Both the position numbers and the translations under genes were made by a program. The notes beneath the pieces are model-generated. The model did not search any database. It saw only the letters and a program-made list of their open reading frames with translations, and was not told the DNA's origin. DNA of 64,000 nt from Streptomyces lomondensis (GTDB lineage Bacteria > Actinomycetota > Actinomycetes > Streptomycetales > Streptomycetaceae). The stretch spans positions 62,001-126,000 of the forward strand of contig NZ_BMWC01000003.1 of NCBI RefSeq assembly GCF_014651035.1, given 5' to 3'. Position 1 is the first letter of the stretch; each line of letters opens with the position of its first letter. This document shows positions 7,391 through 16,485 of the stretch, piece by piece.

Positions 7391-8428
7391 AATGAGCGTG
7401 AGTTGGGTCGGCCCGGACACCGGGGGCTCCGCCGCCGGCTCGGGAGGCCGGATCCGCCGCGGCATCCCCGCGCGCGTGGGCCCGATGCCGTACTCCTCGG
7501 CCAGTTCGTGCACCTGACGGGTGATCCGGCGCTGGTACCACTTCGGGGCGTAGGAGCCCTCCGCGTACAGCCGCTCGTAGCGGGGCACCAGGTACGGGTG
7601 GTGCTGCCCCAGCCAGGTCATGAACCACTCGCGGGCGCCGGGCCGCAGATGCAGCACCAGGGGCGTGACGGAGGTGGCGCCGGAGGCCGCGATCGCCCGT
7701 ACGGTCGCCCGCAGTTGGTCCGGCCGGTCGCTCAGGAAGGGGATCACCGGCGCCATCAGCACACCGCAGCCGATGCCGTGCTCGCCGAAGGCCCGGACGA
7801 CCTCCAGGCGCCGCTCCGGCGCGGGCGTGCCCGGCTCGACGGTGCGCCACAGCTCCTGGTCGGTGAAGCCGACCGAGACGGAGATGCCGACGTCGGTCAC
7901 CTCCGCGGCCTGCCTGATCAGGTCCAGGTCGCGCAGGATCAACGTGCCCTTGGTCAGGATCGAGAAGGGGTTCGCGTGGTCGCGCAGGGCCGAGATGATG
8001 CCCGGCATCAGCCGGTAACGGCCCTCGGCGCGCTGGTAGCAGTCGACGTTCGTGCCCATCGCGATGTGCTCGCCCTGCCAGCGGCGCGAGCCGAGCTGCC
8101 GGCGCAGCAGCTCGGGTGCGTTGATCTTGACCACGATCTGGCTGTCGAAGCCGAGGCCCGTGTCGAGGTCGAGGTAGCTGTGCGTCTTGCGCGCGAAGCA
8201 GTACACGCACGCGTGCGTGCAGCCTCGATAGGGGTTGACCGTCCACTGGAACGACGTCCGGGAGACCGCCGGCACCCGGTTGATGATCGAGCGGGCCCGG
8301 ATCTCGTGGAACGTGATCCCCGCGAACTCCGGCGTGTCGAAGGTGCGGGTCGTGACCGCGTCCGCGCCGAACAGCGCGGCATCGGCCCGGCTGTGTTCGG
8401 AGTCCACTGTGAGGTTCTCCCAGCGCAT
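7388..8428 (-). CDS. Rv2578c-family radical SAM protein
   Basis: 346-aa radical S-adenosylmethionine enzyme. The 4Fe-4S motif is Cys70, Cys74 and Cys77 in YRGCTHACVYCF, followed by the conserved MGTNVDCYQRAEGRYRLM and ILTKGTLILRDLDL segments of the spore-photoproduct-lyase-like Rv2578c/PA0069 group, whose chemistry is not established. The ATG at 8428 has GAGGAGG 5-6 nt upstream. A LexA-type SOS box, GAAC-N4-GTTC, lies 33 bp before the start (8461-8472), so DNA-damage induction and a nucleic-acid-repair role are plausible inferences. It is divergent from the SRPBCC gene and ends next to the promoter region of the secreted peptidase. Confidence 0.88.
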   Translation of the reverse strand: MRWENLTVDSEHSRADAALFGADAVTTRTFDTPEFAGITFHEIRARSIINRVPAVSRTSFQWTVNPYRGCTHACVYCFARKTHSYLDLDTGLGFDSQIVVKINAPELLRRQLGSRRWQGEHIAMGTNVDCYQRAEGRYRLMPGIISALRDHANPFSILTKGTLILRDLDLIRQAAEVTDVGISVSVGFTDQELWRTVEPGTPAPERRLEVVRAFGEHGIGCGVLMAPVIPFLSDRPDQLRATVRAIAASGATSVTPLVLHLRPGAREWFMTWLGQHHPYLVPRYERLYAEGSYAPKWYQRRITRQVHELAEEYGIGPTRAGMPRRIRPPEPAAEPPVSGPTQLTLI

Positions 8429-8460
8429 GACGCCTCCTCGGTAGCACTGAACACAGAATA

Positions 8461-8472
8461 GAACACATGTTC
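8461..8472. promoter_or_regulatory. SOS (LexA) box-like palindrome
   Basis: GAACACATGTTC matches the actinobacterial LexA core GAAC-N4-GTTC exactly. It lies 33 bp upstream of the radical SAM gene, immediately before a TATTCT hexamer that could be its -10 box. Confidence 0.6.
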
Positions 8473-8599
8473 CCTTGATCGTGCGAGGGTGTTTTTCGAA
8501 CGGGTGCGACCGGGTTGGGCGACCCCGATTTGGGGGGCCGGGCGGCGGGGTGGTTGGCTTGCCCCGACCCCCGAGCAACCATGTCCCTGGAGGAAAGCG

Positions 8600-9043
8600 A
8601 TGGCGCAGGTCGAGGCCACTACGGAGCGGATCGTCGCGGCGGACGCGGAGACGGTGTTCGACGCCCTCGCCGACTACAGCGGCACGCGCGCGAAGTTGCT
8701 GCCCGAGCAGTTCAGCGAGTACGAGGTCCGCGAGGGCGGCGACGGCGAGGGCACCCTCGTCCACTGGAAGCTCCAGGCCACCAGCAAGCGCGTGCGCGAC
8801 TGCCTCCTGGAGGTCAGCGAGCCCACCGACGGAGAGCTGGTCGAGAAGGACCGCAACTCCTCCATGGTGACCACCTGGCGGGTCACCCCGGCCGGCGAGG
8901 GCAAGTCCCGTGTCGTCGTGACCACGACCTGGACCGGCGCCGGCGGCATCGGCGGCTTCTTCGAGAAGACGTTCGCGCCCAAGGGCCTCGGCCGGATCTA
9001 CGACGCGCTGCTCGCCAGGCTCGCCACCGAGGTCGAGAAGTAG
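8600..9043 (+). CDS. SRPBCC (START-like) family protein
   Basis: 147-aa single-domain protein of the SRPBCC/START superfamily, a lipid or hydrophobic-ligand-binding fold. It begins with the characteristic VEATTERIVAADAETVFDALADY, continues with a curved beta-sheet region, and ends in a long C-terminal helix (GRIYDALLARLATEVEK). No catalytic residues can be assigned. The ATG at 8600 follows GGAGGAAAG, an excellent ribosome site; upstream in-frame codons lack one. It is divergent from the radical SAM gene across 171 bp that includes the SOS-like box. It is commonly annotated as a polyketide cyclase/dehydrase-like or activator-type protein; the ligand is unknown. Confidence 0.82.
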   Translation: MAQVEATTERIVAADAETVFDALADYSGTRAKLLPEQFSEYEVREGGDGEGTLVHWKLQATSKRVRDCLLEVSEPTDGELVEKDRNSSMVTTWRVTPAGEGKSRVVVTTTWTGAGGIGGFFEKTFAPKGLGRIYDALLARLATEVEK

Positions 9044-9201
9044 CTCCGCCCCCAAGGCGCAAACCTCAAAGGGGTGTTGGGCCCCTCACCGTTTCGGGTG
9101 ATCTTCTGGTGGCTCTGCCGTATGCCGTAACTCGTCGCGCTTGCTCATAGTTGTCGCTTTTACGCGGGAATTGTGCGGCGGCGCGACGAGGGGAGCGGTA
9201 G

Positions 9202-11592
9202 GTGGGCGGGATCACTCTGGCGCAGGACGAACCGGCGGTGGCACCGCCCGGCACCCCCGCAGCACCACCGCCCCCGGCCGCCGAACTGAGCCCGCGCCGG
9301 GTGCGGTTGGTCTTCCTCGCGCTCATGCTCGCGCTGCTCCTGGCCGCCCTGGAGCAGATGATCGTCGCCACCGCGCTCCCGAAGATCGTCGGTGAACTGC
9401 ACGGCCTGGACCGGATGTCCTGGGCGATCACGGCGTACCTGCTCACCGCCACCGTCGGGCTGCCGATCTACGGCAAGCTCGGCGATCTCCTCGGCCGCAA
9501 GGGCGTCTTCCAGTTCGCCATCGTCGTCTTCGTCGCCGGCTCCGCGCTCGCCGGCCGGGCGCAGACCATGGACCAGCTGATCGCCTTCCGCGCCCTCCAG
9601 GGCGTCGGCGCGGGCGGCCTCATGATCGGCGTCCAGGCGATCATCGCGGACATCGTGCCCGCCCGGCGGCGCGGCCGCTACATGGGCCTGATCGGCGCCG
9701 CCTTCGGACTCGCCTCCGTGGCCGGACCCCTGGTCGGCGGCTACTTCACCGACCACCTGTCCTGGCGCTGGTGCTTCTACGTCAACGTGCCCTTCGGGCT
9801 GGTCACGCTCGCCGTCGTCGCCGTCGCGCTGAAGCTCCCGAAACCGGCCGCCAAGGCCCGGCTGGACCTCCTCGGCGCGCTGCTGCTGACCGCCGCCTCC
9901 ACCTGCCTGGTGCTGCTGACCAGCTGGGGCGGCACCGAGTACGCCTGGGACTCGCGCGTGATCCTCGGCCTCGGCGCCGGAGCGGCCGCCGCGACCGTCC
10001 TCTTCCTCGTCGCCGAGCGCTTCGCCGCCGAACCCCTCATCCCGCTGCGGCTGTTCCGGGACTCCGTCTTCAACGTCACCGGCCTCGTCGGCGTGGTGAC
10101 CGGCGTCGGGCTGTTCAGTGCCGCCAGCTACCTGCCGACCTACCTCCAGATGGTCGACGGGGCCTCCGCCACCGAGTCGGGCCTGCTCATGCTGCCGATG
10201 ATGGCCGGGATCGTCGGCGCCTCGGTCATCGCCGCGCAGCTCATCAGCCACACCGGCCGCTACAAGGCCTACCCGATCCTCGGCGGCGCCCTGTCCGTCG
10301 CCGGCATGTGGCTGCTGTCGCGCCTGGAGGCCGGCACGCCCCGGCTGCACTACAGCATCTGGATGGCCGTCCTCGGCGCCGGTATCGGCATGGTGATGCC
10401 GGTGCTGATCCTCGCCGTGCAGAACTCCGTACGCCCCGCCGACCTCTCCACCGCCACCAGCGCCAACAACTACTTCCGGCAGATCGGCGGCAGCGTCGGA
10501 GCCGCCGTCTTCGGCACCCTCTTCGCCGACCGGCTCGCCGACGCCCTGGCCGACCGCCTCCCCCCGCGCGCGGGGACCCGGCTGCCCGACCCCGAGTCGA
10601 TCACCCCGCAGCTCGTGCACTCCCTGCCCCCGGCGTTGCGCGACGGCTACATCCGGGCGTACGCCGACGCCATGCCGCGGATCTTCCTCTACCTGGTGCC
10701 GGTGCTCGTCCTCGGACTGGTCATCGCCTTCTTCCTCAAGGAGAAACCCCTGGTGTCCCACAACGCCCCCGTAACCGACCCGGACACGGCGCCGGGGACC
10801 GCCCCCATCCCGCAGGCACGCGCCGCGTACGCCGGCGGCGTCCCCGTCTGCGGTTCGGTCCAGCACCACGACGGCACCGTCGTGCCCCGCGCCGCGCTCA
10901 CGCTCATCGACGTCACCGGGCAGCAGACCGGGCGCGGCGCGAGCGGCGAGGACGGGCGCTACGCGCTGGCCACCCCGGGCCCGGGGTCGTACGTGCTGAT
11001 CGCCGCGGCCGGCGGACACCAGCCGCAGGCGGTCTCCGTGACCGTCGGCGAGCGCCCCGTCGAACTCGACATCGTCCTCGGTGGCGCGGGCAACCTCGTC
11101 GGCAGCGTGGTCACCGCCGACGGCACGCCCGTACGGGACGCCACCGTCACCCTCACCAACGTGCACGGCGAGGTCGTGGCCACCACCCGCAGCGGCCGCG
11201 AGGGCGGCTACGTCATCACCGAGCTGGTGGCCGGTGAGTACACCCTCGCCGCCAGCGCGCCCGCCTTCCGCCCGGCCGCGCTCCCCGTCACGGTCCAGGC
11301 CGCCCGCGAGACCCGCCGGGACATCGAGCTGGCCGGCGGCGCCGTGCTGCGCGGCACCGTCCGCGCGGGCGGGGGACGGCCGGTGGAGGACGCGCGCGTG
11401 ACGCTGCTGGACGTGGCGGGCAACGTCGTCGACACCCTCACCACCGGCCCCGACGGCACCTTCCGCTTCGTCGACCTGTCCTCCGGCGAGTACACCGTCA
11501 TCGCCGCCGGTTACCCGCCCGTCGCCACCGTCCTCCAGGTGGCCGGAGGCGGACGCACCGAGCGCGACCTCCAGCTGGGGCACGAGGACTGA
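9202..11592 (+). CDS. DHA2-type MFS multidrug exporter fused to three carboxypeptidase-regulatory-like domains
   Basis: 796-aa membrane transporter. Residues about 30-515 form an EmrB/QacA (DHA2) drug:proton antiporter; family motifs include [17 protein letters not shown] near helix 1, [13 protein letters not shown] in the first loop and [12 protein letters not shown]. After the last membrane helix and FLKEKP, residues about 540-796 hold three beta-sandwich repeats of about 80 aa, each with a TL or VTL strand, G-Y or G-F turn and [13 protein letters not shown] ending, of the CarboxypepD_reg/CNA-B type. Such extensions are uncommon on exporters and their role is unknown. The GTG start at 9202 has GAGGGGAG 8 nt upstream. 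No TetR/MarR partner gene is adjacent. Confidence 0.88.
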   Translation: MGGITLAQDEPAVAPPGTPAAPPPPAAELSPRRVRLVFLALMLALLLAALEQMIVATALPKIVGELHGLDRMSWAITAYLLTATVGLPIYGKLGDLLGRKGVFQFAIVVFVAGSALAGRAQTMDQLIAFRALQGVGAGGLMIGVQAIIADIVPARRRGRYMGLIGAAFGLASVAGPLVGGYFTDHLSWRWCFYVNVPFGLVTLAVVAVALKLPKPAAKARLDLLGALLLTAASTCLVLLTSWGGTEYAWDSRVILGLGAGAAAATVLFLVAERFAAEPLIPLRLFRDSVFNVTGLVGVVTGVGLFSAASYLPTYLQMVDGASATESGLLMLPMMAGIVGASVIAAQLISHTGRYKAYPILGGALSVAGMWLLSRLEAGTPRLHYSIWMAVLGAGIGMVMPVLILAVQNSVRPADLSTATSANNYFRQIGGSVGAAVFGTLFADRLADALADRLPPRAGTRLPDPESITPQLVHSLPPALRDGYIRAYADAMPRIFLYLVPVLVLGLVIAFFLKEKPLVSHNAPVTDPDTAPGTAPIPQARAAYAGGVPVCGSVQHHDGTVVPRAALTLIDVTGQQTGRGASGEDGRYALATPGPGSYVLIAAAGGHQPQAVSVTVGERPVELDIVLGGAGNLVGSVVTADGTPVRDATVTLTNVHGEVVATTRSGREGGYVITELVAGEYTLAASAPAFRPAALPVTVQAARETRRDIELAGGAVLRGTVRAGGGRPVEDARVTLLDVAGNVVDTLTTGPDGTFRFVDLSSGEYTVIAAGYPPVATVLQVAGGGRTERDLQLGHED

Positions 11593-11596
11593 ACCG

Positions 11597-11636
11597 CACC
11601 GGCGCGCGGGGTCGTACGCCGGTGCGCACCCCGCGC
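11597..11636 (+). terminator. Overlapping hairpins after the exporter gene
   Basis: Two mutually exclusive GC-rich stems lie just past the stop codon: 8-bp arms 11597-11604/11617-11624 and 9-bp arms 11604-11612/11628-11636. There is no T-tract, as is common in Streptomyces. Termination is the simplest reading. Confidence 0.5.
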
Positions 11637-11736
11637 GGGCAATTCCCGCGTTGCCCCACCTCACCACCGGCGGGAGCCGTACCGTGGTGCCGCCGGCACA
11701 GATCTTGCGGATCCGTGGGGAGAGAGGGCCTGGGCC

Positions 11737-14172
11737 ATGGACCGTGGCACCGAGACGGACACCACCCCCAGCCCCGTGGCCGGAGACGGCACGGTGACGG
11801 AACCCACCGGCCGCGTCCCCCTGGCCGTGGTCGTCGTCGACCGCCAAGGCCTCGTGTCCCACTGGAGCCGGGGCGCGCGGCGCCTGTTCGGCGTCGCCAA
11901 GGAAGCGGCGATCGGCCGCGCGGCCCTCGACCTGCTCCCCGTCTCCGGAGCCCTGCCCGAGGAGCGGGACACCCTCCCGTACGCCGCCGGTGAGGGCCTC
12001 GGGCCCGACCTCGAATCGTCCCTCGACCAAGGGCTCTCCTACCCGGCCGCGGGCCGCGCCCGGCTCACCGCGCCCGGACGCGAGCGGGTCGACGTCCTGT
12101 GGTGGGCCTACCCGCTGGTCGGACCCGGGCCCGAGCGGCTGCTCGTGCTGGCCGCCGACGCCGACCGACTGCGCGCGGCGGACGTGGCGTTCGAACGGAT
12201 CGCGCCCGGCTTCGCGCTGCACACCGACTTCCCCGGCTCGGAGGACCTCGCCCGCCGGCTCCCCGAGATCCTGCCCAGCATGAGCGTCGGCGAGAGCGCC
12301 CGCATCGTCGCGCAGGTCCTCGAACTGGGCTACCCGGTCCTGGAGTTCAGCCAGAACGAGCGGGTGCCCGTCACCCCCGACTGGGGAGTCGCCCGGCGCG
12401 CCGAGCGCCGGGCGCGCCGCGAACGGGCCGCGCGGGCCCTGGCCGCCGGGGAGCCCGTCCCCGAGGAACTGCGCGACGAGGGCGAGGACCTGGAGTACGC
12501 CGCCGTCCGCGAGCGCCTGGAGTTCCTCAACGAGGTCAGCGGCCGCATCGGCACCTCCCTCGACCTGTCCCGCACGATCCTCGAGGTCAGCAGGGCCGTC
12601 GTACCCCGCTTCACCGACGTCGCGGGCACCTACCTGCGCGAACAGGTCGTCGCCGGGGAGGGGTTCCCCGAGGGCGTGCCCGACACCACCACCCTGTGGC
12701 ACCGGGTCGCCGTCGAGCACACCGACGAACCCGGCCGCTGGGACGACGTCGTCCCCGTCGGCGAGGCCATGCCGTTCCCGGCGCACACGCCGTTCTTCCA
12801 GTGCATGACCAGCGGCGAGCCCGTCCTCGTGCCGCGCGTCAGCGAGGAGATGGGGCACGCCATCGCGGCGCAGTTCGACAAGCGCGACATCCGGCCGCTC
12901 ATCACCGGCCGCTCCATGCTGGTCGTCCCCCTGAAGGCACGCAACGTCGTCCTCGGGTTCATGATCCTGCTGCGGCACCCGGAGCGGCCCGTCTTCAACG
13001 ACATGGACCGCGTCACCGGCGCCGAACTCGCCGCCCGCGCGGGCCTCGTGCTCGACAACGCGCGCATGTACACCTTCCAGGAGAACGTCGCCGAGACGCT
13101 CCAGGACAGCATGCTGCCGCACATCCCGCCCCGCATGGCGGGCTGCGACATCGCCACCCGCTATCTCCCCGGCACGCTGCTCGGACGGGTCGGCGGCGAC
13201 TGGTTCGACGCGGTGAAGCTGCACGGCGGGCGCACGGCGCTCGTCGTCGGCGACGTCATGGGCCACGGCCTGAACTCGGCCGCCATGATGGGCCAGCTGC
13301 GGACGGCCGTGCAGACCATGGCCGGACTCGACCTGCCCCCCGCCCAGCTGCTGCGCAACCTCGACGACCTCGCCCAGCGCCTCGGCGACACCTACCTCGC
13401 GACCTGCCTCTACGCCGTCTACGACCCGATCGCGAGCGAACTGCACCTCGCCAACGCCGGGCACATCCCGCCCGTCCTGGTCCGTGCCGACGACGGCCGC
13501 AGCGAACTGCTGGACCTGCCCACGGGCGCGCCCATCGGCGTCGGCGGCGTGCCCTTCGAGGCGGTCCGCGTGCGCGTGCGGCCCGGCGACCGGCTGGTGA
13601 TGTGCACCGACGGGCTGGTGGAGGTGCGCGGCGAGGACATCGGCGTGGGCCTCGCGACCCTCTGCGCGTCGGCCGCTCACCCGGCCGCGTCCATGGACGA
13701 GGCCTGCGACACCATCATCCGCGCCCTCAACACAGGGGGCGGGCGCAAGGACGACGTGGCCCTGCTGATGGCCCGGCTCAACGGCATGGAGCCCGACGAC
13801 GTCGCCGAATGGCGGCTCGCCCTCGACCCGGCCGAGGTGGGCCGGGCCCGCGCGGTGGTCCGCGAGCAACTGCACGACTGGGGCCTGGCGAAGCTGGCCG
13901 CGCCCGCCGAAGCCATGGTCAGCGAACTCGTCACCAACGCCGTACGGCACTCCCACAGCCGCCCCGTCGCCCTGCGTCTGGTCCGCGGCGACACCCTGCT
14001 GTGCGAGGTGGACGACGACGACCACGAGCTGCCGATCCTGCTCGACGCGGGCCCGCTCGACGACGCCGGACGCGGCCTGCGCGTCGTCAGCACCCTGTCC
14101 CGCGAGTGGGGCAGCAGCCGGACCAAGGCCGGCAAGACGGTGTGGTTCGAACTGACCCTGCCGCGCCGCTGA
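11737..14172 (+). CDS. PAS-GAF-SpoIIE phosphatase-HATPase signalling protein
   Basis: 811-aa soluble regulator. An N-terminal PAS domain (about 25-130) with a second linker/sensor region is followed by GAF (about 270-440). A PP2C/SpoIIE Ser/Thr phosphatase domain (about 450-670) contains metal-binding motifs GGDWFDA near 485, GDVMGHG near 506 and CTDGLVE, and ends with the DDVALL Asp pair. An RsbW-like HATPase_c domain (about 690-811) has N-box SELVTNAVRHS near 730 and G-box GRGLRVV. Such proteins combine anti-sigma-factor kinase and anti-anti-sigma phosphatase activities and set sigma-factor partner switching in Streptomyces. The signal and partner are not encoded next to it. The ATG at 11737 follows GAGAGAGGG. 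Confidence 0.9.
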   Translation: MDRGTETDTTPSPVAGDGTVTEPTGRVPLAVVVVDRQGLVSHWSRGARRLFGVAKEAAIGRAALDLLPVSGALPEERDTLPYAAGEGLGPDLESSLDQGLSYPAAGRARLTAPGRERVDVLWWAYPLVGPGPERLLVLAADADRLRAADVAFERIAPGFALHTDFPGSEDLARRLPEILPSMSVGESARIVAQVLELGYPVLEFSQNERVPVTPDWGVARRAERRARRERAARALAAGEPVPEELRDEGEDLEYAAVRERLEFLNEVSGRIGTSLDLSRTILEVSRAVVPRFTDVAGTYLREQVVAGEGFPEGVPDTTTLWHRVAVEHTDEPGRWDDVVPVGEAMPFPAHTPFFQCMTSGEPVLVPRVSEEMGHAIAAQFDKRDIRPLITGRSMLVVPLKARNVVLGFMILLRHPERPVFNDMDRVTGAELAARAGLVLDNARMYTFQENVAETLQDSMLPHIPPRMAGCDIATRYLPGTLLGRVGGDWFDAVKLHGGRTALVVGDVMGHGLNSAAMMGQLRTAVQTMAGLDLPPAQLLRNLDDLAQRLGDTYLATCLYAVYDPIASELHLANAGHIPPVLVRADDGRSELLDLPTGAPIGVGGVPFEAVRVRVRPGDRLVMCTDGLVEVRGEDIGVGLATLCASAAHPAASMDEACDTIIRALNTGGGRKDDVALLMARLNGMEPDDVAEWRLALDPAEVGRARAVVREQLHDWGLAKLAAPAEAMVSELVTNAVRHSHSRPVALRLVRGDTLLCEVDDDDHELPILLDAGPLDDAGRGLRVVSTLSREWGSSRTKAGKTVWFELTLPRR

Positions 14173-14200
14173 ACACCAGCGCGCCGCACGCGAGGCGAAG

Positions 14201-14215
14201 GAACGCGCCGCGTTC
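14201..14215 (+). terminator. Short hairpin after the SpoIIE-domain gene
   Basis: GAACGC-N3-GCGTTC followed by TTGT, about 30 nt after the stop codon, could act as a weak terminator before the methyltransferase gene. Confidence 0.35.
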
Positions 14216-14296
14216 TTGTGGCCGCGGCCGAGGCGCGGTACACCGTACTCGCCCGTCACTCATGGCGGGATCCGTTCGCACCCTGGGGAGTCGGAC

Positions 14297-15022
14297 ATGA
14301 GCGTGACGAGGCGGTACCGGGAGGCCTGGGAGGGGTTCTGGCGTGAGGCGTCCGACGAACCCGGGGCGGTGATCTGGGACGCGGAACCGGCCCTGACCGC
14401 CGGTCCGCACCTCGCCCTGTTCGAACCGCATCTGGCCGATCCCGCGCTGCCGTTGGTGGACCTCGGCTGCGGCAATGGCACCCAGACCCGTTACCTCGCC
14501 GACCGCTTCGGGCGGGTCCTGGGCGCCGATCTGTCCGCCGCGGCCCTCGACCACGCCCGGCGGGCCGACCCGGCGGGGCAGGCGACGTACCGGCAGCTGG
14601 ACGCCGCCGAGAAGAGCGAGGTCCAGGCCCTGCACGCGGAGCTCGGCGACACCAACGTCTATGTGCGGGGCGTCCTGCACCAGTGCGAGCCGGACGACCG
14701 GCAGGCGCTCGTGGACGGCATCGCCACGCTGGTCGGCGACCGCGGCCGCGCCCTCCTCGTGGAGCTGTCGGGGGCCGCCAAGCCGGTGCTGATGGGCCTG
14801 GCGAGCGGCCCGGCCGGTCCGCCGCCCAAGCTCGCGCCCGTGTTCCGGCACGGCCTCGCACCCGGCGAGGTGTCGGACGAGGCCGTGCCCGAGTATCTGC
14901 GCTCGGCCGGTCTCACCGTCCTCGCGAGCGGCGAACTGCCCCTGAGCACCACGGAGTACCGCCCCGACGGCACCCGCATCGAGCTACCCTCCCGCTGGCT
15001 GGTGGCGGGGCGCACGGGCTGA
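14297..15022 (+). CDS. Class I SAM-dependent methyltransferase
   Basis: 241-aa protein with a Rossmann-type methyltransferase core: SAM-binding motif I VDLGCGNGTQTRYLAD near residues 54-69, motif II VLGADLS near 75, and a post-II region YVRGVLHQ. N-terminal RREAWEGFW-type helices precede the core. The substrate is not predictable. The ATG at 14297 is preceded by GGGGAG at 7-nt spacing. Length is normal. It is followed without a promoter-sized gap by a remnant of a D-amino-acid dehydrogenase-like gene, so its original operon partner may have been lost. Confidence 0.85.
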   Translation: MSVTRRYREAWEGFWREASDEPGAVIWDAEPALTAGPHLALFEPHLADPALPLVDLGCGNGTQTRYLADRFGRVLGADLSAAALDHARRADPAGQATYRQLDAAEKSEVQALHAELGDTNVYVRGVLHQCEPDDRQALVDGIATLVGDRGRALLVELSGAAKPVLMGLASGPAGPPPKLAPVFRHGLAPGEVSDEAVPEYLRSAGLTVLASGELPLSTTEYRPDGTRIELPSRWLVAGRTG

Positions 15023-15029
15023 CGCGGCC

Positions 15030-15224
15030 GGTCAATGGTCCGGGCCGCCGCCCAGCCGGTCCGACCGCGTCCCCGGGCACGACAACGCCTTCGCGGCCAC
15101 CGGCCACGGCATGCTCGGCGTCACCCTCGGCCCGGTCACCGGGCACCGGCTCGCCGAGTACGTCGCCACCGGGCGGCGGTCCGCGGCGCTCCTGCCCTTC
15201 CGGTTCGACCGGCTGCGGAGCTGA
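15030..15224 (+). pseudogene. C-terminal remnant of a DadA-like FAD-dependent amine oxidoreductase
   Basis: One frame with no start codon of its own reads WSGPPPSRSDRVPGHDNAF, then AATGHGMLGVTLGPVTG, and ends LPFRFDRLRS and TGA at 15222-15224. This matches the C-terminal end of DadA-type FAD-dependent D-amino-acid dehydrogenases, where the GHGMLGVTLGP glycine-rich stretch contacts FAD. Everything before about the last 65 residues is missing, and within the remnant the W-x-G-x-x-P and VPGHDN segments are closer together than in the family, indicating internal deletion. It lies directly behind the methyltransferase stop codon. Confidence 0.75.
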
Positions 15225-15313
15225 GCGCGGACGCGGCCTGGCGAGGGTTGTTTTGTCGGTGTACGGTCACCTTTCCCGGTCCGTGCACCTGCCTCGTCCC
15301 CCGGAGGACAGTC

Positions 15314-16411
15314 ATGCCGATGCCCTGGTTACGGATGCTGGTCGCGTCGACGGCGGCGATGGTGCTGGCCGGCCCGTCCGCGGTCGCCACGGCCGCCGCG
15401 CCGGACAAGGACGGGGTGGCGGCGAGCGTCCACACCGCCGGGCGGGTCAAGGACGCCGGAGACGTGCTCCAGTACAGCTGGCCCGGCGTCTACTTCGAGG
15501 GCCGGATCCGGGGCACCGGCGTCGGCATCGTGCTCGACGACCCCGCCGCCGACTACGACGTCCAGGTCGACGGAGCCACCGTCGCGACCCTCGTCACGCC
15601 GGGCCGGACCACCCACTGGGTCACCGGCCTGCGCGACGGCGTGCACACCGTCCGGCTCGTCAAGCGCAATGACACCCCCTGGAGCACCAGCGCGTTCGGC
15701 GGCTTCGTCGCCGCGCCGGGCGGCGCCGTACTGACCCGGCCGGCCGCGCGGAGCCGCCAGATCGAGTTCGTCGGCGACTCCCTCACCGCGGGCTACGGCA
15801 ACCTCTCGGCCTCCCGCGACTGCGACGGCGAGCAGCTCAAGCGCACCACCAACGCCGACATGAGCTACGGCGCCCTCACCGCGCGGCGGCTGAAGGCCGA
15901 CTACCAGCTCAACGCCTACTCGGGCCTGGGCATGGTGCGCAACTACAACGGAGGCAACCCGGAGGTGACCTACCGCACCTTCTACGACCGCGCGCTGCTG
16001 AACGTGCCGGGCGACGTCTGGCAGAACCCGGGCACCTGGCGCCCGCAGCTCGTCGTGGTGTACCTCGGCACCAACGACTTCTCGACGCCCGTCAACCCCG
16101 GGGAGCCGTGGACCGACGAGAGCCTCGCCGCCGCCTACCGCGGCGCCTACAGCGGCTTCCTGCAGAAGCTGCGGACCCGCTACGGAGCCGGGACCACCCT
16201 TCTGGCCGTCGGCACCGGCCCGTTCTCAGGACACGTCGAGCAGGTCGTCCAGGACCGCACCGGCGCAGGCGACCGCCGGGTCCGCTACTGGCACCTCGAC
16301 GCCACCGGCCTGGACCACACCGGCTGCCACTGGCACTACTCGGCCCGCGACCACCGGCTCCTCGCCGACCGGCTCACCGCGTTCATCACCGAACTGCCGA
16401 TACGGTGGTGA
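15314..16411 (+). CDS. Secreted SGNH esterase, carbohydrate esterase family 2-like
   Basis: 365-aa secreted esterase. A signal peptide ends near residue 28 (ATAAA). Residues about 35-140 form the beta-jelly-roll domain found at the N-terminus of CE2 acetyl esterases (YSWPGVYFEGRIRGTGV, FGGFV). The SGNH hydrolase domain follows: Ser156 in FVGDSLTAGYG, block III GTND in VVYLGTNDFS near 255, and C-terminal Asp/His in LDHTGCHWHYS near 335-341. CE2 enzymes deacetylate xylo- and glucomannan oligosaccharides; acetyl-polysaccharide degradation outside the cell is the likely role. The ATG at 15314 has GGAGGACA upstream. The upstream in-frame extension only covers the pseudogene region and is not used. 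Confidence 0.87.
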   Translation: MPMPWLRMLVASTAAMVLAGPSAVATAAAPDKDGVAASVHTAGRVKDAGDVLQYSWPGVYFEGRIRGTGVGIVLDDPAADYDVQVDGATVATLVTPGRTTHWVTGLRDGVHTVRLVKRNDTPWSTSAFGGFVAAPGGAVLTRPAARSRQIEFVGDSLTAGYGNLSASRDCDGEQLKRTTNADMSYGALTARRLKADYQLNAYSGLGMVRNYNGGNPEVTYRTFYDRALLNVPGDVWQNPGTWRPQLVVVYLGTNDFSTPVNPGEPWTDESLAAAYRGAYSGFLQKLRTRYGAGTTLLAVGTGPFSGHVEQVVQDRTGAGDRRVRYWHLDATGLDHTGCHWHYSARDHRLLADRLTAFITELPIRW

Positions 16412-16485
16412 CCGCCTCGTAGCCGGTTCCGCCCGCAGCGCGTAACGTGACGAACCATGAAGATCTGCACCCTGGACGGCTCGTC

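Noticed and set aside
9160..14259. Very long open frame (1699 codons) on the minus strand
   Set aside because: It is antisense to the exporter and SpoIIE-domain genes, made of low-complexity Gly/Arg/Asp/His sequence, a common by-product of high-GC codon bias.
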